From: Maritalea sp049801075
GTDB lineage: Bacteria; Pseudomonadota; Alphaproteobacteria; Rhizobiales; Devosiaceae
DNA: 64,000 nt
Reading direction: 5' to 3'
Assembly: GCF_049801075.1 (NCBI RefSeq)
Contig: NZ_JBNAGG010000001.1
Coordinates: 1,488,001 to 1,552,000 of the forward strand
Positions within the stretch are counted from its first letter, which is position 1. Each line of letters starts with the position of its first letter. This document shows, in pieces, positions 58,570 to 64,000 of the stretch. The position numbers and the translations under genes are program-made. The notes beneath the pieces are model-generated. The model saw only the letters and a list, made by a program, of their open reading frames with translations, made no database searches and was not told where the DNA came from.

Positions 58570-58602
58570 GCATCCAATGAAAAATCGGATGCTCATTTTT
58601 TC
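58570..58602 (+). terminator. Terminator after rdhA
   Basis: GCATCC (58570-58575) and GGATGC (58587-58592) form a stem with an 11-nt loop, followed by TCATTTTTTCG. It lies 27 nt after the rdhA stop and separates it from the FAD oxidoreductase gene. The remainder of the gap to 58700 shows no gene. Confidence 0.7.
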
Positions 58603-58700
58603 GTTTAGGCGCTTTATTTGCCTTTAGTCGGCATAAGTGCGTTGCATTATTTCAATCAAGCCTTGTCAAAGGGGCTAAATTCTGGTGAATGCCATGACCT

Positions 58701-59825
58701 ATGGACACGGATAACAAATTTGACCTGATCATCATTGGCGGCGGCATTGTGGGGCTATGGAGCGCCTATTTCGCCGCCCAGCGTGGCCTGAAAACCGTGC
58801 TGGTGGAAGAGCACGGCATTGCGGCCGGTGCAAGCGGCGGATTGTTGGGCGCGTTAATGCCGCATAGCCCCGACCGCTGGAATGCCAAAAAACAATTTCA
58901 ATTTGAAGCGCTGACCCAACTGCCAAGCCTTGTAGACGAGCTAGAAAGCCGCACGGGGCAGCAAGTTGGCTATCAACGTGTTGGACGTTTGGCGCCCATC
59001 CTAAAAGACCATCATGTAGATGAGGTTGCCCGACGCGCTGAAGGAGCCAAAGAGTTTTGGCAGGCAGATGCTGGCACATTTGCCATGCAGCAAATGGAAG
59101 CGGGCCCAGCGGAAAATTGGCCTGCTGCCGACGCAATGCCATTCGGCGTTGCGGTGGAAAATTTGAGCGCACGCCTTTCGCCTCGCAAATTGATCATGGC
59201 GTTGGCTGGCGCATTGCATGGCAGCATTGATTTACGCTTTGGCACCCGCGCCGCCTTTTTGGGCGAAAAGCAGGTAACGCTGGGCGATGGCAGCGTTTTA
59301 TATTCTGACAAAATTCTGGTTAGCGCGGGATTGGCCAGCTTTGACATGTTGCGCCCCTATGCGCCCCAAATTGCCGGACGTGGAGTTAAAGGCCAAGCCG
59401 CAATGTTGGGCACCAACCTGGACCCAAATCTGCCGATCATTTATTCCGATGGCATTTATCTGATCGTGCATGATGATGGCACCACCGCCATTGGCTCCAC
59501 CAGCGAAAAAGAATTCAAAGAGGGCCGGGAAACCGACCATTTGTTGGATGAAGTGATTGAAAAAGCGCGCCTGCTTAGTCCGCTGATCAAAGATGCGCCA
59601 GTGATCGAGCGCTGGGCGGGGGTGCGCCCACAAGCACAAGGGCGTGACCCACTGGTTGGTGCACTGCCAAACAATGAATGGCTTTATGTCGCCACTGGCG
59701 GATTTAAAATCAGCTTCGGCATTGCCCATTTGATGGCGCAAGCAGTGATCGGCGCGGCGATAGAAGATACGGATGCGCCACAAATCCCTGATGCCTTCCA
59801 ACCCTCCGCCCGATTTGCGTCATGA
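58701..59825 (+). CDS. FAD-dependent amino-acid/glycine-oxidase-like oxidoreductase (DAO family)
   Basis: A 374-residue flavoprotein. Seen: the FAD-binding FDLIIIGGGIVGLWSAYFAAQRGL at the N terminus with VLVEEHG as the acidic strand end, and GASGGLLGALMPH. The C-terminal DAO blocks are ERWAGVRPQAQGRDPLVGAL and LYVATGGFKISFGIAHLMAQAV. Related proteins are ThiO/glycine oxidase and sarcosine or D-amino-acid oxidases; the substrate is unknown. It is 156 nt after rdhA behind a terminator, so it is probably not in that operon. Its glycine-oxidase likeness beside a glycine-producing aldolase is suggestive only. Confidence 0.88.
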   Translation: MDTDNKFDLIIIGGGIVGLWSAYFAAQRGLKTVLVEEHGIAAGASGGLLGALMPHSPDRWNAKKQFQFEALTQLPSLVDELESRTGQQVGYQRVGRLAPILKDHHVDEVARRAEGAKEFWQADAGTFAMQQMEAGPAENWPAADAMPFGVAVENLSARLSPRKLIMALAGALHGSIDLRFGTRAAFLGEKQVTLGDGSVLYSDKILVSAGLASFDMLRPYAPQIAGRGVKGQAAMLGTNLDPNLPIIYSDGIYLIVHDDGTTAIGSTSEKEFKEGRETDHLLDEVIEKARLLSPLIKDAPVIERWAGVRPQAQGRDPLVGALPNNEWLYVATGGFKISFGIAHLMAQAVIGAAIEDTDAPQIPDAFQPSARFAS

Positions 59826-59886
59826 TATTTGCGGCGCAAAATTTAATTGTGATAAGATCAAACAGGGCTAATCTTAGGACGTATAA

Positions 59887-60729
59887 ATGACCAATTCTGA
59901 CGGACTCTCGCACAGACTGAGAGGGTCGCAACAACCTGCAAGTGAAAGCAAACCACGTGACGCACTTTTCGTTGGCTCCGTGGAAAAGGCCTTTATGGTG
60001 CTAGAAGCCTTTCGCGGCCACAGCTCACTCAGCCTTTCCGAAGTGGCCATCACCACAGGCTTGGGCAAAAGTGCGGCCCAACGGTTTTGCCATACGCTGG
60101 TTGAACTTGGTTATTTGAAACGCGATCCGCGCAGCAGGCAGCTAAAGCCTGCCTTGCGTTTGCTCGAGCTTGGCTTCAGCTATTCCATTTCAGAGCCAAT
60201 TATTTCAGCGGCAGCCCCGTTTTTGCTGCGGGCAAGGGAAAAATCCAATAAGGCTGTGAACCTTGCACAACCGCGTGGAACCGACGTTGTTTATGTGATG
60301 CGTCAAACCTATGAGGACAGCCCCTACGGCAACCCACCCGTTGGCGGGCGTGTGCCGATGTTTTGCACCGCCAGTGGCCGCGCTTATTTGTCGGCCTTGC
60401 CGCAAGAAGAGTGCGATGCAATTTTGGCGCAATCCCCCTTGCAGCCTTTCACCCCACACACCCTAACCGAAGTGGATGAATTGAACGCGGCGCTCGATGT
60501 GGCGCGTAAACGCGGTTTCGCCAGCGCAGACCAAGAATGCATCGTGGGCGAACGCACCATTGGCGCGCCGATTTATGATCGGTTTGGCCGGGTGATCGCT
60601 TCCATGAATATCTGCGTTTATGGCAATGATTGGACCATGGCTAAGGTTGAGAAAAACTACGCTGATTTGCTGTTGCAGACAGCGCGTCAGATCTCAGAGG
60701 CTGTCGCCAACAACCCACATTTTAGCTAA
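59887..60729 (+). CDS. IclR-family transcriptional regulator
   Basis: A 280-residue IclR regulator. The N-terminal winged helix spans about residues 32-95 (SVEKAFMVLEAFRGHSSLSLSEVA, GKSAAQRFCHTLVELGYL, with RDPRSRQLKPALRLLELG as wing). The IclR ligand domain follows (NLAQPRGTDVVYVMRQ, VPMFCTASGRAYLSALP, GFASADQECIVGERTIGAPI). An AGGA site precedes the ATG. A 13-bp dyad TTTGCG-G-CGCAAA at 59828-59840, upstream, may be its operator. Targets may be the FAD oxidoreductase or the convergent transport operon; not decidable. Confidence 0.91.
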   Translation: MTNSDGLSHRLRGSQQPASESKPRDALFVGSVEKAFMVLEAFRGHSSLSLSEVAITTGLGKSAAQRFCHTLVELGYLKRDPRSRQLKPALRLLELGFSYSISEPIISAAAPFLLRAREKSNKAVNLAQPRGTDVVYVMRQTYEDSPYGNPPVGGRVPMFCTASGRAYLSALPQEECDAILAQSPLQPFTPHTLTEVDELNAALDVARKRGFASADQECIVGERTIGAPIYDRFGRVIASMNICVYGNDWTMAKVEKNYADLLLQTARQISEAVANNPHFS

Positions 60730-60737
60730 GCCATAAA

Positions 60738-60765
60738 AAGGGGCCAGTCCGAAGACCGGCCCCTT
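60738..60765. terminator. Terminator between iclR and oppA
   Basis: A 12-bp stem AAGGGGCCAGTC/GACCGGCCCCTT (one mismatch) with a CGAA loop. On the minus strand it is followed by TTTTTATGG, marking the end of the oppA transcript; it also follows the iclR stop by 9 nt. Confidence 0.85.
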
Positions 60766-60793
60766 GGGGGTTAGTTTGGGAGAGTAATGTGGC

Positions 60794-62428
60794 TTATTCG
60801 GCAACCTTATAGAGGTTGCGGCTATACCAGTTTTGCTGAATATTGTTCATTGGCCAGCCTTTGACCTGCGTATTCAACATGATCACCGAGGTGTAGTGAT
60901 AGATCGGAATAACCGGCATATCCCGCGCCAAAATCTTTTCAATATCCGTATAGATCGGACCAGGGTTAGACGACACTTTTGCGCTGGCCATCATTTGGTC
61001 GACCTCAGGATTGTCGTAGTTCGCCCAATTTTGCGGGCTGTCTGAGGTGTAAAGATCAAGGAAGGTTGACGCTTCATTGTAGTCGCCAATCCATGCGTAA
61101 CGCACCATGTCGAACTCATCATTACGCGCAGTTTCCAGCATGGTCCGCCATTCCATATTGTTCAGCTCGGCGTTCACATTCAACTTCTGCTTCCACATTT
61201 GAACAATCGCGGTGGCGATTTTCTTGTGGGTTTCTGATGTGTTGTAGAGCAATTTGAACTCAAGTGGATTGTCGGCGCTGTAGCCAGCCTCTGCCAACAA
61301 TTCGCGTGCTTTTTCATCACGTTCTTCTTGGGTCCAATTGCCATAATCCGTATCCGGATCGGTGAAGCCTGCTGTGGCCAACGGCACAACATTGTACGCT
61401 TCGCGCTGGCCGCCTTGCAAAATATTGTCAACGATGACTTTGCGGTCCACCGCATATGACAAGGCTTTGCGAACATTCACATCTTTAAACGCCTCTGGGC
61501 CGTTATCGGCAAGGTTGAAGCTGTAATAATAGGAGCCAAGATATGGCAACGACAATGTCTCATCAGGACGCTCTTTTTTGAGGCGCGTGAACTGACCAGA
61601 TGGCACCGCAGTCATGTCCAGCTCACCAGCATTGTAGCGGGTGAATGCGACATTTTCTTCGCTGATCACATGGGTGACAACTTTGTCGATGATGGTTTTA
61701 TCATTGTTCCAATAATAGGGATTACGTTCGCGCACCGTACGCTCGTTTAGTACCCATTCCGTGAGCTGATATGCACCGTTTGAAACCATGTTTCCGGCTT
61801 GGGTCCAGTCTGTGCCATATTTCTCGACGGTTTCTTTGTGCACTGGGAATACGGTGGATAGAACAGTCATCGACGCGAAGTAAGGCAATGGCGTAGTGAG
61901 CCGCACTTCAAAGGTATAATCGTCGATTGCGCGTACGCCCAATTCAGATTTGTCCTTTTCGCCAGCAAGAATTTCACTGGCATTTTCAATCGCCATCAAT
62001 TCCACATACCACGCATAGGGCGAGGCCAACTCAGGATCGATTGAGCGCTGCCATGCATATACAAAATCATGGGCTGTGACGGTGTCGCCATTTGACCATT
62101 TTGCATCGTCGCGCAAATGGAATGTGTAAACATCGTTGGTGTCGTTTACATCCCAGCTTTTGGCAACGCCCGGCACCAAATTGCCGTCGGCATCTTGGTT
62201 CAATAGGCCCTCAAATAGGTCGCGTGAAAAGGCAAAGCCCATCACATCTTCCATCATTTGCGGATCAAGGGATGGGATGCCATCCAAAAGGCGATAGGTG
62301 AACACTTGTTCCTCAGCAAGTTGTTCGCCTGTTTCGGGATGCGTGGCGGCTGCCTGCCCCGAAAGCGTAAGGCTGGTGGCGAGCAAAGCGCCCAGCGATA
62401 CTGTTTTAAACAGTTTAGAAAAATTCAT
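60794..62428 (-). CDS. oppA: Peptide ABC transporter substrate-binding protein (OppA/MppA type)
   Basis: A 544-residue periplasmic binding protein of family 5 (SBP_bac_5). Residues 1-27 form a signal peptide ending SGQAAA. Seen: LDGIPSLDPQMMEDVMGFAFSRDLFEGL, WSNGDTVTAHDFVYAWQRSIDPELASPYA, and VRKALSYAVDRKVIVDNILQGGQ, all characteristic of OppA and the murein-tripeptide protein MppA. The permease and ATPase genes are not adjacent on this side. Because the genes upstream on the same strand are a GlcNAc-type kinase and murQ, muropeptide import is a good candidate role. GGAGGGACAT precedes the ATG. Confidence 0.91.
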   Translation of the reverse strand: MNFSKLFKTVSLGALLATSLTLSGQAAATHPETGEQLAEEQVFTYRLLDGIPSLDPQMMEDVMGFAFSRDLFEGLLNQDADGNLVPGVAKSWDVNDTNDVYTFHLRDDAKWSNGDTVTAHDFVYAWQRSIDPELASPYAWYVELMAIENASEILAGEKDKSELGVRAIDDYTFEVRLTTPLPYFASMTVLSTVFPVHKETVEKYGTDWTQAGNMVSNGAYQLTEWVLNERTVRERNPYYWNNDKTIIDKVVTHVISEENVAFTRYNAGELDMTAVPSGQFTRLKKERPDETLSLPYLGSYYYSFNLADNGPEAFKDVNVRKALSYAVDRKVIVDNILQGGQREAYNVVPLATAGFTDPDTDYGNWTQEERDEKARELLAEAGYSADNPLEFKLLYNTSETHKKIATAIVQMWKQKLNVNAELNNMEWRTMLETARNDEFDMVRYAWIGDYNEASTFLDLYTSDSPQNWANYDNPEVDQMMASAKVSSNPGPIYTDIEKILARDMPVIPIYHYTSVIMLNTQVKGWPMNNIQQNWYSRNLYKVAE

Positions 62429-62467
62429 ATGTCCCTCCGATTATTGTCGTGCTTTGTATCAGCACTT

Positions 62468-62500
62468 AATTGCAAATATTGTATTGCAATATATGCAATT
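62468..62500. promoter_or_regulatory. 33-bp inverted repeat upstream of oppA
   Basis: Arms AATTGCAAATATTG (62468-62481) and CAATATATGCAATT (62487-62500) match as reverse complements at 13 of 14 positions around a 5-nt spacer. The site lies 40 nt upstream of the oppA start. It is a strong candidate operator; the binding protein is unknown (a MurR/RpiR- or IclR-type regulator would fit). Confidence 0.5.
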
Positions 62501-62571
62501 GTATTTAAATAATCGAAAACTGACAAGCCTTGTGTGATGTGTTTTGGGGGAAGATTTAAAGCGCGATACGA

Positions 62572-62636
62572 GGAATGCCCCGCACACATTGCTGGAGGGG
62601 CATTCCGTATAGAATCTAAAGGGGTTGCTGCCCCTT
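62572..62636 (-). terminator. Two hairpins in the nagK-oppA gap
   Basis: GGAATGCCCC (62572-62581) pairs perfectly with GGGGCATTCC (62597-62606), and AAGGGG (62619-62624) with CCCCTT (62631-62636). They lie 30-95 nt beyond the nagK-like stop. They probably attenuate or end that transcript; neither has a good U-run, so the call is tentative. The rest of 62429-62667 holds no gene. Confidence 0.5.
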
Positions 62637-62667
62637 AGAGTCTGGGACCAGATCGAATTACATCGTG

Positions 62668-63546
62668 CTAAAAGCCGAATTCTCTTTGGGCGAGCCAGAA
62701 GGCGCCATCCAACGCCTCGCCCGCTGCAGACCGGCAAATGGCTTGATAGTCCGCAGGCATATGGTTTTGATAGAAGGGGCCCAAGCCGCCCAAAAAGCAC
62801 AGGCGCTGACCGGGCAATTGGTCTGCGGGCCCCAATGTTGCACACAACATCTCAAGAGCGCGGTTGATGATGGCCGTGGCGACGGAATCGCCCTGTTCAT
62901 ATGCGGCAACGAGGCGTGGAGCGAGTTTTGCGTAGTCGGCGGCTTGTGCATCGCGCGCAAAAGGCACCATGGCTTTAGGCGATCCACCAAATTCTTCAAT
63001 TAGTTGCGCAGTAAGTGGGCTTTGGATGCCAACTTTGTCATATGCTTTAACGGCTTCGCGCAGCAGTTCGCGGCCCAGCCAAGCGCCGCCACATTCGTCA
63101 CCCAAATGCATACCCCAACCACCAACACGGCGCACCTCGCCCTGAGAGCGCCACACATAGAAGGAGCCTGTGCCGAGCATGGCCACGACGCCATCCTGCT
63201 CGGTGCCCAAAGCCGCAGCCAGCGTGACATCAATATCGGTGGCCAATGTCATATTTTGAAAACTGAACGAATCAATCAGCTCTTGCCGTTGGGCGCTGGC
63301 GCCTGCCCCTGCCAATGCAACAAAGGCAAAATCTGCGGCCATCAGACTTTGATCGCGTCCAGCTTGTGCATAAACAAGCTCTGCCAGAGCATGTAGGTTT
63401 TGCGATGCGCCGGCATAATCTGAGCTGAGATTGGCGGGACCACCTTTGCCTGTCGCCAAAATTGTACCATCAAGCGTGCACAAGCGCGCCCGTGCACCGC
63501 TGCCACCGCCATCAATCAATAGCACACAGGATTGAGCCTTATTCAT
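62668..63546 (-). CDS. BadF/BadG-type sugar kinase (N-acetylglucosamine / anhydro-sugar kinase)
   Basis: A 292-residue ASKHA-fold kinase. Seen: the phosphate-1 loop VLLIDGGGSGARARL at the N terminus, FVALAGAGASAQRQEL, the TDIDVTLAAALGTEQDGVVAMLGTGS segment (catalytic Asp region and phosphate-2), and GGWGMHLGDECGGAWLGRELL, the typical BadF/NagK-like block. Length and motifs fit GlcNAc kinase and AnmK/MurK-like relatives. It lies 6 nt after murQ, so it probably phosphorylates an amino sugar released during peptidoglycan recycling. Confidence 0.88.
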   Translation of the reverse strand: MNKAQSCVLLIDGGGSGARARLCTLDGTILATGKGGPANLSSDYAGASQNLHALAELVYAQAGRDQSLMAADFAFVALAGAGASAQRQELIDSFSFQNMTLATDIDVTLAAALGTEQDGVVAMLGTGSFYVWRSQGEVRRVGGWGMHLGDECGGAWLGRELLREAVKAYDKVGIQSPLTAQLIEEFGGSPKAMVPFARDAQAADYAKLAPRLVAAYEQGDSVATAIINRALEMLCATLGPADQLPGQRLCFLGGLGPFYQNHMPADYQAICRSAAGEALDGAFWLAQREFGF

Positions 63547-63552
63547 GTGGTT

Positions 63553-64000
63553 CTATTTTGCCTCGTTAAGGGCCTGACGCAAATGTCCACCAGCCGATTG
63601 GATAAGGTCGAATGCGGCGGCGGCGTCTAAGCCGGTTTTGCAAATCACAATTGCCACCTTAACGTTCCAATTGGCTTCTACCAAGGCATGCAATGCAGCT
63701 TCCTTGTCTGCCTCAGTGAGTTCACGCACCAAGTTCAACGCGCGCGCGCGCAGTTTTTCGTTGGTGATGTTCAAATCTACCATGCGGTTTTGATAGCATT
63801 TGCCCAAACGCACCATCGCGCCTGTTGAAATCATATTGAGCACCATCTTTTGCGCAGTGCCCGATTTCAAACGTGTTGATCCAGACAGAACCTCTGGTCC
63901 CACTTCCGGGGTGATGGCGATATCTGCTTGTTGCTCCAACTCGCTGCCCGGATTGCACGAAATGCCAATCGTAATCGCATTGCGTTTCTGCGCTTCTTCC
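63553..64000 (-). CDS. murQ: N-acetylmuramic acid 6-phosphate etherase MurQ (5' end cut by window edge)
   Basis: The frame is open from the right edge to the stop at 63553, about 149 residues, so the N-terminal half is missing. Seen: AITIGISCNPGSELEQQADI and PEVGPEVLSGSTRLKSGTAQK, the highly conserved MurQ signature with the catalytic Glu region, then LNMISTGAMVRLGKCYQNRMVD, followed by the C-terminal UBA-like helices. MurQ splits D-lactate from MurNAc-6-phosphate giving GlcNAc-6-phosphate. It heads the visible minus-strand run murQ - kinase - (oppA). Confidence 0.94.
   Translation of the reverse strand, partial: EEAQKRNAITIGISCNPGSELEQQADIAITPEVGPEVLSGSTRLKSGTAQKMVLNMISTGAMVRLGKCYQNRMVDLNITNEKLRARALNLVRELTEADKEAALHALVEANWNVKVAIVICKTGLDAAAAFDLIQSAGGHLRQALNEAK

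Noticed and set aside
1..64000. tRNA, rRNA, prophage or transposase genes
   Set aside because: Intergenic gaps were read on both strands and none showed cloverleaf, rRNA or mobile-gene signatures.

Overview
The window looks like the chromosome of an aerobic, probably marine alphaproteobacterium, most likely Hyphomicrobiales-like. The reasons are moderately high GC, many 4-nt ATGA gene overlaps, three-gene TRAP uptake systems, alphaproteobacterial-style cob and paa operons, and short palindromic intergenic repeats. Species and genus cannot be read from the sequence. I see no rRNA, tRNA, CRISPR array, transposase or phage gene.

Layout. (1) 1-13110: a nearly contiguous cobalamin (B12) block. 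It holds cobD (cut by the left edge), cobQ, cobB and cobA on the minus strand, cbiD-cobK on the plus strand, and a long minus-strand operon: small His-rich membrane protein, cbiX, cobH, cobL, cobI, a cbiG-cobJ fusion and cobM. That operon starts at a compact, divergent cobalamin riboswitch with a likely ribosome-site-sequestering hairpin. (2) 13181-16315: a diguanylate cyclase, a small hydrolase, a MerR regulator, a DUF1697 protein and a HAD phosphatase. (3) 16345-19246: a first TRAP transporter. (4) 19317-34548: a complete phenylacetate degradation locus. paaG-I-J-K-tetR run leftward; an enoyl-CoA hydratase/3-hydroxyacyl-CoA dehydrogenase fusion, a cytochrome P450, paaZ, paaX and then paaABCDE run rightward. 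(5) 34553-38369: an unrecognised secreted-protein/lipoprotein pair, a MarR regulator, two SMR efflux subunits and a small P-loop kinase. (6) 38402-42387: indolepyruvate ferredoxin oxidoreductase (an arylpyruvate to aryl-acetyl-CoA enzyme that can feed the Paa pathway) with a divergent Lrp regulator. (7) 42693-50025: rhodanese, GNAT, an ornithine-cyclodeaminase-like protein, then cobO, cobN and cobW behind a canonical cobalamin riboswitch. (8) 50059-58602: mnmD, a second TRAP transporter, and, divergent from it across a 34-bp palindrome, a marR - threonine aldolase - reductive dehalogenase operon. (9) 58701-64000: an FAD oxidoreductase, an IclR regulator, and a peptide-binding protein/GlcNAc-kinase/murQ peptidoglycan-recycling cluster cut by the right edge.

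The most striking element is the 1071-residue protein at 55327-58542. It has a corrinoid-dependent reductive dehalogenase part with two [4Fe-4S] motifs and no Tat signal, fused to an FMN/NAD(P)H/[2Fe-2S] reductase. This is the architecture of the rare self-sufficient, oxygen-tolerant catabolic dehalogenases. Its operon appears to be co-controlled with a TRAP importer by one MarR protein, and it sits a few kb from a riboswitch-controlled cobW-cobN-cobO operon, so B12 supply and a B12-consuming dehalogenase lie together.

Other unusual points: a palindromic element inserted in frame into cobH; coexistence of cobalt-early markers (CbiX, CbiG, CbiD) with the cobalt-late chelatase subunit CobN; a P450 translationally coupled into the phenylacetate operon; and a secreted/lipoprotein pair I cannot assign.
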